Shown here: positions 9,440 to 20,870 of the stretch, piece after piece
Numbering within the stretch: position 1 is the stretch's first letter
Layout of the letters: the number at the start of each line of letters is the position of its first letter
Source: Pomphorhynchus laevis
Taxonomy: Eukaryota; Acanthocephala; Palaeacanthocephala; Echinorhynchida; Pomphorhynchidae
DNA: 64,000 nt
Direction of reading: 5' to 3'
Assembly (NCBI GenBank): GCA_012934845.2
Contig: WNNJ02001257.1
Span: 62,001-126,000, forward strand
The notes under the pieces: model-generated
The model's input: only the letters and a program-made list of their open reading frames with translations
Told to the model about the DNA's origin: nothing
Database searches by the model: none
Translations under genes and position numbers: made by a program

Positions 9440-12335
9440 AAAAAAAGATTTATTTAACGTGGCAAATGCGTGCCAGCGCACGCTTACATGACCACAACAA
9501 AACAAAAATGTAAATCATGTGTCGAGAAGGTGTGAACGGAGGAGGTGTTTGAATGTGATAAAGGAGGAAGCGCGGCGGACGTCGAGAGGGAGTTGATTCC
9601 AGGCGAGTAAGGCGGCGACGAGGAAGGATTGGAGACCATAGTTGTTGGAGTAATTGGGAACGTGGAGTAAGATGGTATGACGGGAACACAGCAATATCGA
9701 GGTGGGACGAGTGTCGTCTAAGAAAGGAAGGTTGATGAACGATGGGGAGTCGACAGCGATGAGACGAAAAGTTACGAGAAGAAGGCGGAGTTTGATGCGG
9801 ATGTGGATGGTGGGCTAGGAGAGTTGGGCAAAATATGTGGATGTGTGGTCGAAGCGACGGAGACGAGAGAGCGCTCGAACAGCGGTGTTGATAATTCGTT
9901 GTAGGGGTAGGATGATGGATTTTGGAGAATTGGCGAAAAGGCTAAGGCAGTAATCGATTTTAGGGAAAAGAAGCGATGAAAGAAGAGACATACAAGAACG
10001 GAAATCGATAAGGGAGCGGATACGGCGGATGTCAAGGAGAATAAAGATAGACGAGCGAACCTTGTCACGGACGAAGAGTTTAAGGGAAAGGTGATCATCG
10101 AAATGGAAGCCTAAGAAAGTGAGATTGTGGACTATGGGGATGATCGATGAGGCAAAAGATACAGTGGGAGGAGATATGTTTGGTTTACGGGGGAGAATCC
10201 ACATTATTTTAGACTTGTCGGGGTTTAGAACGAGATGGAGATTGGAGAGACGTTTGTAGATAGAAAAAACACAGTTGGAGGCAGAATTGCCGATATCGTG
10301 TATGCGATGTGCGGGTGCATGAGCATAGATTAGAATGTCATCGGCGTATTGCATGACGTTAAAGGAGTAAGGTTTGATAAACGGAAGATATCGCCAGGTA
10401 GAAGAGTGAAAAGCAGCGGGCCTAAAACTGAACCTTGTGGGATCCCGCAAAAAAATAGGGATGGGAGGGGAGGATAATGAATTAGAACAGACGCGAAAGG
10501 AACGGTTGAATATATATGAGGCAAACCATGATACAGAGGAGGAAGAAAAGCCGTAATCATAACGAAGGCGAGAAAATAGGACGGAGTTGTCGACAATGTC
10601 GAATGCGGAGGAGAGGTCCAGGGAGATGAGAACACTATATAGAGCCTTGTCTCGAGAAATGAGTAAGTCGTTGTACACTTTTATGCATGCGATTTCTGTC
10701 GAGTGATTAGAGCGGAAAGCGGATTGGAAAGGAGGGTACAGATTGGATGAGGAGAGATAAGCGTTGATTTGTATTAAGATGAGGCGTTCTAAGAGCTTAG
10801 AAAGAGTAGGGAGTAGTGAAATGGGGCGATAGCTAGAAGGAAGGGAGGGGTCGAGCGATTGTTTCTTAAGGAGGGGACGAACGATTGCGGATTTCCAGTG
10901 TGAAGGGAATATACGACTGCGGATGGACGAGTTAAACAAGGTTGTGAGAAAAGGGGATATCGATGAGCATATGGATTTAAGTATGTGGGTAGGCAGGGGA
11001 TCGGCAGGTGAGGTTTTGCTGGGCAAGGACATGAGAACAGATGAGATTTCGGAAGGTGAGACAGGGAGAAGATGAAAGAGTTTCGGAAGGATGAGAGTAG
11101 ACTGGGCAGAGTGGGATAGGATGGAGACCGGGCTGTGAGAGAGCAATGTGGATACATTTAGTCTGGAGAAATGACAAATAATCATTGGCATTGATGTTGC
11201 ACGGCGAAGAGGAGCGTGCAAGGATTGAGTTAAAAGTATGCCAGAGAGTCTTAAAGTTGAATGAAGTGATGATTTTATGCTGCCAGAAGAAGTTGCATTT
11301 GGTACGTAGTAGGTTGAGATGAGACCGGCGAAGAGCAAGATAGGAATCACGGAAAGACGGAGTGATCGAGTGGAAATCACGTCTGAGAGAGCGGTGATAG
11401 ACTCGAAAAGCATGACGGTGTCGACGCTTTGAGATTAGGCATTGGATGTCAATCATGGGGCACCGTGCATGCGACGGTGTGGGTGAGACTTGAAGGGCAA
11501 GAGAATATCGAGAGTGGATGTGAGTTCAGAGTCGAAAAGAAAGGCGAGATCGTGAGGAGATGAATATGTTATTGTGGGTAATGATAGAGACGATTTGAGT
11601 AAGGCAGAGCGGAGAAGGGAGAGGTCTAGATTTCTCCAAGGGCGACGTAGGATTGTAGGTGTGTGAGGATGGTGTGGTTGCGAGTGAGATTAAGGATGAT
11701 AAGAAAGTGATCGGATAGACCAGGATCAGAGATGGACAGTGAGGTGTAGGCAGCAAAATAATCGGGACAGCGATGATGTCGAGTGCCCACCAAGTATATG
11801 TCTGGGGGCAGTAGAGATGAGTTTGTAATTGTAGTTGGATAGAATGTTGATGAACCAGATGGAATCCGTGGAAGAGGGGCGGTCTAGGCGGATATTGATG
11901 TCGCCTAGAACGAGTGAAGGGATTGAGGACAAAGAACAATGAGAAAGGAGGTCAGCGAGTTCGGTAAAAAATAAGGCTGTAGGAGTTAATGAACCAGGAC
12001 GGTATACAATGGCGAGATCTAGAGTGATCGGGTTAGAATAACGACAAGTGAGCAATTCAAAAGAGCAAGGACTGAAAGGGGGATTGATTTTGCGAAGAGA
12101 CGCGGGGTGACGCGCGAATGCGACGATGCCGCCATGATTAGAGAATTTAGAAGGGCATGAGCTGAGTGGGCGGGCGGATTCGACTAGGGAGCAACCAGCA
12201 GAGATCAGACGGCGAATTGAAAGGTCGTCGGAATCTGAGTCCCGTATTCGGTTAGGCAGAAGAGATCGATGGATTGCTTGGTGAATAGGTTGAGGATAAG
12301 ATCGGATTTACTGAGAATAGATCTAGTGTTGAATA
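9440..12335 (-). mobile_element. L2/CR1-like LINE family G, 5'-truncated copy
   Basis: Read on the minus strand, an endonuclease remnant (about 12330-11460) is followed by reverse transcriptase (about 11160-9820) and a C-terminal conserved tail. RT motifs visible: SYRPISLLPTLSKLLERL, SLDLSSAFDIVD (motif A), GIPQGSVLGPLLF (motif B), QYADDILIYA (motif C, YADD), LVLNPDKSKIMW (motif D). The 'SAFDIVD' form fits the L2/CR1 group. The frame changes several times: the largest open stretch is 9815-11413 and motif B lies in another frame, so it is inactive. The 3' tail ends near 9440. Compared with surrounding AT-rich DNA it is conspicuously G+C-rich. Related copies: 6430-7330, 14040-14225, 19020-20870, 23960-24200. 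Confidence 0.85.
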
Positions 12336-12349
12336 AAATTAAATAATAA

Positions 12350-13350
12350 AATTATCTGATTGGTTTGCACCTCTTCGTCTTGTTCGTAAAGGCAAGTACA
12401 ACATGCCTTCTTGAGCTAATCGACTTTTTGAGCTAAGCAGAAAATGTCATACTTTAAGAACTGCATATAACTTTTCTCGTAATCAAGTTGTTCGTCTAAG
12501 TGTTGCTAAGAAAAGAAAATACGAACGAAGCATCATAAACGCAGACCATAGCATCATATATGGTCTGCGCCCAAACGCAGACCATATATCGTTTATGGTG
12601 GCATTAATTCATCAATTAATTCGCTTTACATTGGAAGTGTAAATACTACTACGCCATATTTGATGGTTGAAATCTTTGAAGATTCATTTTTATTATCATC
12701 TGTAAATATCTATGCTAACAGTAGCCTTGACCCCTCACATGGTAATGCGAATATTAGTTACATTGTGTCAACAGAAGAAGTTCTTCAAGAACTGTCTGCA
12801 CCTTCTATTTCTTCAGCCACCGGTCCAGATGACATATATCCATTTATCCTTAAATCTATATCCGACATCATTGTTGAGCCCATTACTTCACTCTTTGAGC
12901 TGAGCCTGCAAATTTCGTGCCTATCAACAATACGGAAACGCTCTTGTGATCCCTGTTTTCAAAAAAGGGATAAACATGATCCGACTAACTTTAGGCCAAT
13001 CAGCTTAACAAGTACTATTTGTAAAGTAATTAAGATAAAAATTAACCGGAGGTTATCGTTGTCCCTTTCAGAATACAATCTTATTAACTTAGGCCATCAT
13101 GGTTTCCGTAAGGCCAGATCATGTCTCAGCAATCTTCTATGTGCAAAGGAATCATGGACCGGTGATGTTTCTAGAGGTTATGCTGTGGATGCGATCTTTC
13201 TTGATTTTAGTTCAGCTTTTGATCGTGTTCCGCACGTGATGTTGCTTGGCGTTCTAAAATCGTATCAAATCGGTAAATGGCTAATAGATTGGATTCAGAA
13301 TTTTTTATGCGATTGCCTTTTTCGCGAACGCGTAGGTCAATCTTTATCAT
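12350..13350 (+). mobile_element. CR1-like LINE family H, partial RT copy
   Basis: The RT N-terminal half is open at 12660-13352: STEEVLQELS, SSATGPDDIYPFILKS, NFRPISLTSTICKVIK, HHGFRKARSCLSNLL, and motif A IFLDFSSAFDRVPHVML. Upstream 12355-12530 is the pre-RT linker (SDWFAPLRLVRKGK...). It stops just after motif A, where it abuts a LINE fragment in the opposite orientation. The closest relative in the window is 14583-17140. Motifs B-E are missing, so it is inactive. Confidence 0.8.
12541..12595. repeat. Palindrome plus partial copy inside LINE
   Basis: GCAGACCATA (12541-12550) and TATGGTCTGC (12559-12568) form a hairpin; GCAGACCATATA recurs at 12577-12588. The related LINE at 15200-15300 has no such block, so this is a local insertion or expansion. 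Confidence 0.6.
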
Positions 13351-13369
13351 AACCTCGAAGGCTATATAT

Positions 13370-13730
13370 CGGTGTATCTCAATCTTGATCGGATGTGTAC
13401 CTCCAATAAAGTAATCTCTCTAATACACGACACGATACAGAGGTTAAACTAACCGGTCGGTAGTTATCTACACATGATCGATCACCTTTCTTATGAAGCG
13501 GCTTAATGATAGAGCGTTTCCATGCATTCGGGACTATACCGTAACATAATGATGCTATAAATATCCTATATAAAGGCGCAGCAATGACATCATGAAGATT
13601 CTTCAGATATATTTAGGGAATTAAATCTGGGCAAACCGAGCCCGATTCTGGCTAAAAATGACTGACAAAATTCACGCGAAATGGTATCATTTTAAAATTC
13701 CCATGAGGCTTTTTGTCAAAGCAAATATGA
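13370..13730 (-). mobile_element. CR1-like LINE fragment (RT motifs 0-2)
   Basis: The minus-strand translation reads IVPNAWKRSIIKPLHKKGDR then NYRPVSLTSVSCRVLERLL, the pre-motif-A segment of a CR1-like RT. It faces the family H fragment ending at 13350. Short and truncated at both sides. Confidence 0.7.
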
Positions 13731-14039
13731 TCATTGAAGGTGGTTGCTGCGTTTGTATTGTGATTGTATTTCATGGTGTGTTGCGGATTTAGCAACATTC
13801 ATAATTTGCAGCGTGTTGGTTGTTATTAACTTTATATTTGTTTTAAACAACAGTTTTTTTATAAAAATAAATAACAAACTAATAAACATATGACTTTTTG
13901 TAAATCTATCCGAATTAGTTTGATCATATACCAGAACCGAGAACTTTGTCGCTGGATAAGGTCGAATTAGCAGCAAATCTTAAAAGGATAAAACAACCGA
14001 AGAAATGTATGCCCTTCTAAAATGATTAAAATAAAACAG

Positions 14040-14225
14040 ATTTATTTTTACGTGGCAAATGCGTGCTGGCGCATGCTTACATGACCACGAAGAAAAAAAG
14101 TATAAATCACGTGTAGAGAAGGTGGGAACGGATGAGGTATTTGAATGTAATAAAAGAGGGAGGGCGGCGGACGTCAAGATTGAGCTGATTCCAGGCAAGG
14201 AGAACGGCAACGATAAAGGATTTGA
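14040..14225 (-). mobile_element. LINE family G 3' end
   Basis: The minus-strand translation contains LLAWNQLNLDVRRPPSFITF and the terminal GTGGTCATGTAAGC / GCATTTGCCACG tail shared with 9440-9560 and 24100-24185. It is a 5'-truncated insertion of the family's last ~190 bp. Confidence 0.75.
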
Positions 14226-14229
14226 TACC

Positions 14230-14343
14230 GTCTAGTCCTCCTCTGCATCCAGCAGTGGGAGGAAACTGACACTGACGAGTCATAGTGACGACGAAACGGC
14301 ATCTAGCAGTATTTATCGTCGTTTGTTGCTTCAGGCAAAAAAT
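14230..14343 (+). ncRNA. Hammerhead-like motif, copy 1 (degenerate)
   Basis: Contains CTGACGAG, a short helix II (GTC...GAC with a TAGTGA-type loop), CGAAAC, then GGCATC as a possible NUH site, in normal hammerhead order. Helix I (ACTGGCA with TAGCAGT) has two mismatches. The surrounding ~105 bp recurs at 14473-14580, immediately before a CR1-like LINE. Self-cleaving 5' leaders are known in some retroelements; whether this one ever cut is inference. Confidence 0.4.
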
Positions 14344-14472
14344 AGCTGGCATTTGCCAGTGCTTTTGCGCTAATGATTTTATTTGGTGAAGCGGTAGTGC
14401 TTGTTCAACACTAAATGATGATCTTACTAGAGGTTTTCTAGTACATCATTCACATGATTCGTTGATAGAGCC

Positions 14473-14580
14473 GTCTGCTAGTCCTCCGCTGCATCCAGCA
14501 GTGGGAGGAAACTGGCACTGACGGGTCATAGTGATGACGAAACGGCATCTAGCTGTGTTTTTCGTCGTTCTTCCGCTTCC
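14473..14580 (+). ncRNA. Hammerhead-like motif, copy 2 (degenerate)
   Basis: The second copy of the block at 14230-14343, about 245 bp downstream and directly abutting the LINE start. The core reads CTGACGGG rather than CTGANGA, while CGAAAC and GGCATC are kept, so this copy is probably inactive. Shared flanks: CTGCATCCAGCAGTGGGAGG. Confidence 0.4.
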
Positions 14581-14582
14581 TC

Positions 14583-17140
14583 CTGGTGTCATTTGCTTTA
14601 TCAAAACTTCTTTCTGGTGTTCTCACCACATTCACGCTACCATCCTGGCTATTTACGACTTATTTTAGAATAACGCTGCCACAACGTTTCGTGCTGTTCA
14701 CATCGGGAATTATGTTTTGGATAGTGGTTCTTCCAAGTCAAATGTGGATTTGTGGAATTTTCTTACAATTGATCTCATGTTAGAGCCGCATGTGCAGTCG
14801 CCCCTATAGATTCGCGCAAAACCAGGAATCTTGTCTAGATTTGGTATTTTCCAAATTAATTACAAGTGTGGGTAATATAATCTTATTCAATTATTTTCCT
14901 ATGTGTATGATCCCAAAAGTAGAAAATCTGATAGTGTCGAAAAGATCTTGGCAACAATTTGATGACGACTCATTACGAGAGGCGGCACTAGGAACATCAT
15001 TCAACTGTGTTAGTGAAGACATTGAGGTAAGGTGGCATGTTATTGAATCAGGTTTAGTAGCTCTTGCAGATAAGTTTGCACCACTCCATAGATTACCAAA
15101 AAGTAAAGCTAAATACCCTCCTTGGTTTGACACTGAATTGCGATATGCTCTCAAACATAGGAATAGGCTATTTGAACTAAGCCGTCATCAGAATAATTAA
15201 AAAAACGGTATACAATGTTCCGTAATTTCGTTAATCGCCTTAAGATTACAAAAAGGCAAAGCTTTGAAGATATGATAGCTTTACAAATTGATACAGACCA
15301 AAAAAATTAGGCTAATGCGAAAAGATCCAGAGCTCTGCTACCAGCTATTTCATCTTTAAGAGACGGTAACACTCGTGTGACATCGCCAGACAGGCATGAC
15401 AGAAGTGTTTGCATCCGTTTTTGAGCTGACGCCAGATGCTTTCTCTAGCGTATGCGGAGATGAGCATCACAACAGGTAGAAATTGATTCTCCAGTTTTTA
15501 CGATAACAGCAGATGAGGTTTTTGTTGAATCGGCTAGGTTATCTAGATCATTAGCAGCATGCCCAGATGATATCCACCCCAGCTTCTTAATTTACTTGCT
15601 ACTGTTCTGTCTGAGCCATTAGGCTCCATATTTAAGCTGATTTTGAGCATCTCGAAGTAACCTGCTGCCTGGAAAAAAGCTATTGTAATACCAATTTATA
15701 ATAAATATGGTGAAAAAGATGATCTAAATAAATATAGGGTAATAACTCTAACTGGTGTTGTATGCAAAGTGCTTGAGCGCATACTAAACAGACGCATATA
15801 TGATCATTTGAGTTCGCTGAGAATTCTAAATAATGCACAGCATGGATTTCGCCCTCGGCGTTTATGTCTTACAAACTTATTACATGTTCGTGAAGTTTGG
15901 GTTGGACATGTTGCTAACGGGTACTGTATCGACGTAATATTTCTTGACTTTAGTAGGGCTTTTGATAGGGTGCCTCACCAAATGCTAATTTCCACGCTTG
16001 AGTATTATAAAGTCAATCGCTCCATTATAAGCTGGATTCAAGATTTCCTTAAAGATAGATCCTTTGCTGTTCGTGTAAGTCCATGTATATCGTCTTATCG
16101 TCCTATCACATCAGAAGTACCACAGGAATCAGTTCTAGGCCCTTTGTTGTTTAACATATTTATAAATCAGCTACTAGATTTACTTAAGGATTGTAGTGTT
16201 TTAGCTTTTGCCAATTATGTAAAGGTATGGAAATTGATTAAAACCAACAAGGATCGAAATGACTTTCAAAATATCTTAAACATTGTTTATCGATGGTCCT
16301 TGAACACTGCAATGGTATTGAATATTAAAAAGTGTTCACATATGAGATTAGGTCATAGCAATTTGAGTCAGGAATATTTTATTGGCAATGAGTTTGTTAT
16401 TACCACGCAGTACATTCAGGATCTTGGTATAATTGTTCAAAACAATCTGAAAACACATGCTAACACTGATAGGATTTGTAACGCAGCAAGAAGAATGACC
16501 TATATGGTCAAAAATTGCTTTAAAGACCCATCTCCCGTTTTGTGTTGTGCGTTTATATAATGATCTTTTAAGATCGATATTAGAATACGTGTCGCCAGCA
16601 GTCTTTCCGTGTACGCGTACAGAACTTATCAATTAGAGCGCATACTTCGACGGTTTATAAAATTATGTCCTCAGGTACGATATCTTCCCTATAAGACACG
16701 AATAAAAAGTTTGAATATGCCGACAGTGCGTGAAAGGTTCCTTCTTTTCGACCTTCTAGCTATGTATCGACTAATTAACGAAGATGAAAATTTTCCGGCA
16801 AATAGAGTTGAACTTAATGATCGGGATGGACGTAGAGGGCACTCGAAAGTACTGGTAGTACATGAACACGGAAAATACCCTCGTCATTTCCGACTGTCCC
16901 ATCGAGCGGTGAATTTTTGGAATTGTCTTCCAGTTGATGTCAGTGTGATGCATACAATCAATGAATTTAATATCCAATATAAAGAACTGGATTCGAAATA
17001 AAAACGAGTGGTGGTTGCTGCAGTATCCATGGGTCTGATATATATACTGAATGATGTTTTTTGATTTTTTTGTTGTATTTATTTGTTTTTTATGTGAGCG
17101 GTCAAAACAGCCTTATGGCTATGACCTGTAGTAATAATAT
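14583..17140 (+). mobile_element. CR1-like LINE family H, decayed near-complete ORF2
   Basis: An endonuclease remnant (14586-14930; SCLDLVFSKLITSVGNI) is followed by the pre-RT linker (KYPPWFDTELRYALKHRNRL, ending 15200), then RT at 15769-16560 with HGFRPRRLCLTNLL, IFLDFSRAFDRVPHQML (motif A), SVLGPLLFNIFINQ (motif B) and a decayed motif C (AFANYVKVW in place of FADD), then a C-terminal segment (16609-17001; WNCLPVDVS). Frame breaks lie between 15200 and 15769 and near 16560. The 3' tail (CAGCCTTATGGCTATGACC then TAATAATA) ends about 17140. Inactive. Confidence 0.85.
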
Positions 17141-17574
17141 TTTTTAAATAATAATTTAATTTAGATTTAAATTAATATTAAAATTAAGATTTGAATTAAG
17201 ATCTTAAATTAAGATTTAAATATTAATAATTTAATTAATAATTTAAATAATAATTTATTATTATTTAGTCCACACAAAAACATCTAGTGTAAAAAATTGA
17301 ATGATTACCCGCTAATGGGTCAATTTAAAGTAAAAAAGTTACCCGTAATGGTTTAGATAATAATAATGCATAAAACAAATTCGTGTTTAAAATCATAAAA
17401 TTTGGTTAATTTCAAATTTAAATTAAATAATAGGTTTAATCATTTATTACGAGATTACAACAATTTCTGAATTAACTCTTAAAGATTTAAAAAATTATGA
17501 GCAGCAAGGTAAATGGAAAACGTTGCAAATGAAAATTTTGATTCTAAAAGTTGAATAATAACAACTGTTACATC
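17141..17574. other. AT-rich spacer
   Basis: Simple AAT/ATT-rich sequence between the LINE tail and the TGS1 gene; includes the TGS1 3' UTR. No other feature seen. Confidence 0.5.
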
Positions 17575-18279
17575 TCATTTGTTTCGAAAATAAACAAGAA
17601 GAGCTTTAAGTTTCTGATTAAGAAATATCTGTTCCACACAGGTGACTTTGATTTTAGCAAATATTGATATCTGCATGAGCCAATCTAATGAAGTATTTTT
17701 GGGCAAGTATGCAACAACAGTTGACTGACACATGTCACAGCAGTTCTCTAAAAGTGATTTAAATTTAAGATCTAAACAATAGACTGATCGTTGTAAGTAG
17801 GATGGACCGCCCCATGGTGGACTCACGTGAATGAATTCAATTAACCCCTTTCTAAAAAGTCTACCTATCATGAATGCATCTGCACATACAACATCGTAAG
17901 AATGTAAACTGTCCCGATTGTAAATATGGACAGTGTTTTTGGATAAGATCAGACGTTCAAAATTTATATCCAGGCCAATTGAATATTGACTCGTATTTAT
18001 AAAATGGGCAAGGTTGCTTCCAGCACCACAAAATACATCGCATATTATCGAATTCGTGTTAGGAACAAGTGTAGCAACATGATACGCAATCTCCTCCGGA
18101 GTAACAGAATACCATGCTTCTTCGTCTAGAACAATTCCTTCGTCAAACCTAGAAAACAGTCTATATCGCTGAATATAGTATTTATCTTCGTTCTTCTGAA
18201 CTGATTCAATACTTTGTATCAAATCAAAAATTAATTCGGCTATAGATAATTCTGTAAGTGAATTAAGTTGCCTTGTCAT
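17575..18279 (-). CDS. TGS1: Trimethylguanosine synthase (TGS1-type RNA cap methyltransferase)
   Basis: TGS1 dimethylates the N7-methylguanosine cap of snRNAs/snoRNAs (and some other RNAs) to 2,2,7-trimethylguanosine, using S-adenosylmethionine. From the ATG at 18277-18279 the protein is 234 residues, essentially the catalytic domain alone. The entry signature is FDEGIVLDEEAWYSVTPEEI, almost the family consensus. The SAM motif I is ICDVFCGAGSNLAHF; the catalytic motif IV is HVSPPWGGPSYL, with the conserved SPPWGGP. Later motifs YLPKNTSLDWLM and FLNQKLKALLVYF match the C-terminal strands. Animal TGS1 usually has a long N-terminal region, which is absent here; an upstream exon is possible because the open frame extends to 18348 without an ATG. 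Otherwise it is a compact single-exon form like those of yeast. Confidence 0.9.
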   Translation of the reverse strand: MTRQLNSLTELSIAELIFDLIQSIESVQKNEDKYYIQRYRLFSRFDEGIVLDEEAWYSVTPEEIAYHVATLVPNTNSIICDVFCGAGSNLAHFINTSQYSIGLDINFERLILSKNTVHIYNRDSLHSYDVVCADAFMIGRLFRKGLIEFIHVSPPWGGPSYLQRSVYCLDLKFKSLLENCCDMCQSTVVAYLPKNTSLDWLMQISIFAKIKVTCVEQIFLNQKLKALLVYFRNK

Positions 18280-18639
18280 CTTTCGTGGTGCGCAGGCGTG
18301 ATATAGATTTACATTTAATGAATTATTTATCTTCACATATGTACACAATTCAATAGAATTTGCAGTCTCAAGGTTAAACCCTAACGACCACAGAGGACAA
18401 ATTTTAAAGCATTATTCATCGTTACCCCTTAGTGGATCAAATCGACTCTTTTGGCTAAATGTTTTGATGGTAAATGTAAAATTTTATGTCATTTAAAAAT
18501 ACATATTTTAATTAAATGGATAATTATACACTTAGGCATTATACTTTATATACTTGGTATAATGATATGAAACTTAACTTATAACCAACATAACCAGCGT
18601 TTGATCGAGAACATCGAACTTACAACAGATGAAGCTTTT
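18280..18639. other. Spacer upstream of TGS1
   Basis: No gene seen; likely the promoter/5' UTR region of the TGS1 gene on the minus strand. Confidence 0.4.
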
Positions 18640-18920
18640 AATTAAACATGCACACTAAAAAATGCCAAGATTTAAGCAGCGGCATACTCATGCGAAACTG
18701 ATTAGTCCATTATAGAATCTCAAAAATGATCCGATAGATTCGAACCTACGCAAAAAGTCGATTTAACGGCTGCCAGCTCCTCAAAACAATGTTATTTTTG
18801 TGGACGACTGTACCGTCCTAGAAATCAATGCCCTGCACGCAATATTGATTGTCGAAAGTGCGGGAAACGTGAAAATTTCGCAAACATTCACAAATTCTTA
18901 ACTCAATTATTCCAATTGAA
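18640..18920 (+). mobile_element. Fossil gag-like zinc-knuckle remnant of an LTR-type retroelement
   Basis: The translation shows CYFCGRLYRPRNQCPAR followed by CRKCGK, the paired zinc-knuckle arrangement at the end of many LTR-retroelement Gag proteins. No pol is attached. It is a short, broken and old fragment; the family cannot be set beyond LTR-type. Confidence 0.5.
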
Positions 18921-19019
18921 CTCGGTACTCGATGGGACTAAGTAAAATACATATTGCGGAACCATTACTAGTTAAAAAGTTCTTTGGTGATTACTACTTA
19001 CAATTTTTCATAATAGTTC

Positions 19020-20870
19020 CAGATTTTTCATGTCAGTTCCGCTCGCAACGCTCGCAGATTATGCTTAATCTCTCGATAAGTTCAGATAGATCGTCTCGCC
19101 GCGCTCGCCGATCAGTTGCAGTAGCAAATCTAACAGCTTGAACACACAAGGACGTTAATGGGAGGACGTAAGAAAACAGCTAAGAACAAAACCAACTATG
19201 CACAACTGCAAGTACAGTGCTCGACACACGACTGCAGCGTCTGGACAACAATCGCCTGCGACAACAATAAGTCTAAAGAAGACTTCCTATGTAGTTTTTG
19301 TGCCAACAAACTAATCCGTAACCTTTCCAATAAGCACACATCAACATCCAACACGTCCAATCAAACCACCCCGTCGTTTCCGATGTCCTTTCTTCACGCC
19401 CCGTCCCTGCCACTATATACATTTTCCCGACACCAACATCCCGTCCCCGTCTTTCATGTCTCATTTCTCAATAACCTACATCCATCAATCAAAATCACCA
19501 CAATCAACCAGCACGATCCTTCCACTCATAACCTTTCCTCACATCGCTCACCACCCTCTATATTATCCAAATGTTCTTTGTCTTCCGCTGTCAAACCTAC
19601 TCCCTTGATATCCTTAACTCCCAGCTCTCCTATCGTGATCTCACCAACTCACGTTACTCGTCCTCCTTTACGGAAACGCTTTCCTTCTCGCGATCGTTGC
19701 GTCATCGTAACTAATATCACTCATTCCACCTCCTTATCTCCACAAGCACGTCTCGACCACGATGTTTCCGCCTTCAGATCCATCCTCTTGTCTCTTGTTT
19801 GAGCGGATAAACCATCCTTTTTCAACAACATCTCTCCTGTCGCATTCATCCGCCTCAACAAATCTTCTCAATCAAATCCTTCCCAGCCCCCTCTCCTGAA
19901 AATTGTTTTTAAGCATCACTATCACGCGTCCTCTGTCCTCTCAACGATTCAAACTCATGTCCTCATCAGCCACTCGCATTTTCTCCGATTGCACCCCCTC
20001 CGAAATCGCTCAACTCTCATCTGCCCGCATCGAAAAATGCCGTCGCGAGGAAAACGGCGAAACATCTCTCTATCAGAAACATCGACGGAAATTTTCAAGT
20101 TGTCCACACCCGCCCAAAAATTCGGTTACGCTCCATCTCCACTATGTGCCGTCTCCAATAAACCCTATCACCACCACACACGGTTTCTGCCTCGGCCTCC
20201 TCAACAATAGATCTATCCTCAATAAATCCGATCTCATACTCAACCTATTCACCAAGCAATCCATCGATCTCTTCTACCTCATCAAATCCGGGCACTCCGA
20301 TTCTGACGACCTCTCCATCCGCCGTTTGCTCTCTGCCGGTTGCTCACTAGTCAAATCCCCCACCCCCTCAGCTCATCCCATTCTAAATTCTTTAAGTATG
20401 GCGCATCGTCGCATTCAACCGTCATCCATCTCTGTCTCGTTCTAAACCCAGATAAGTCCAAAGTAATGTGGATCTTATCCGTAACCCTAACATATCTGCT
20501 CCCTCCGTATTATTTTGCCTCATCAATCATCCTCATAGTTCACAATCTCACTTTCTTAGGCTTCCATTTCGATAATCACATTTCTCTTAAACCCTTTGTC
20601 TGTGACAAGGTCCGCTCGTCTAACTGAATTATCCGTTACATTCGCTGTATCCGCTTCCTTATCGACTTCCGTTCTTGCATTTCTCTTCTTTCATCGATTC
20701 TCTTCGTTAAAATTGATTACTGCCTCAGTCCTTTCGCCAATTCTTCAAAATCCATCATCCTACCCCTACAACGCAGTACCCACCTCGATACATGATTTAG
20801 ATTTTTTCAAGCGTGCGCCTGCACGCATTCGCCACTTAAAAATAAATCTTTTTTAAAATAACATGCGAAA
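19020..20870 (+). mobile_element. LINE family G, 5'-complete but internally deleted
   Basis: A G+C-rich 5' UTR precedes ORF1 at 19158-19802. The ORF1 start MGGRKKTAKNK is followed by a Cys-rich finger (C-x4-C ... C-x2-C at about residues 21-50) and a Ser/Pro/Thr-rich stretch. A second open segment, 19903-20445, covers the rest of ORF1 and the start of the endonuclease. At about 20400 the sequence jumps to the RT C-terminal part (LVLNPDKSKVMW, LTFLGFHFDNHISLKPFV), so most of EN and RT is deleted. The copy ends with the family tail near 20860. It shows the 5' end that the 9440-12335 copy lacks. Confidence 0.8.

Noticed and set aside
10330-12055. Several overlapping serine/proline-rich ORFs on the minus strand
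   Set aside because: They are shadow frames of the G+C-rich LINE family G, apart from short pieces that carry RT motif B or endonuclease residues.
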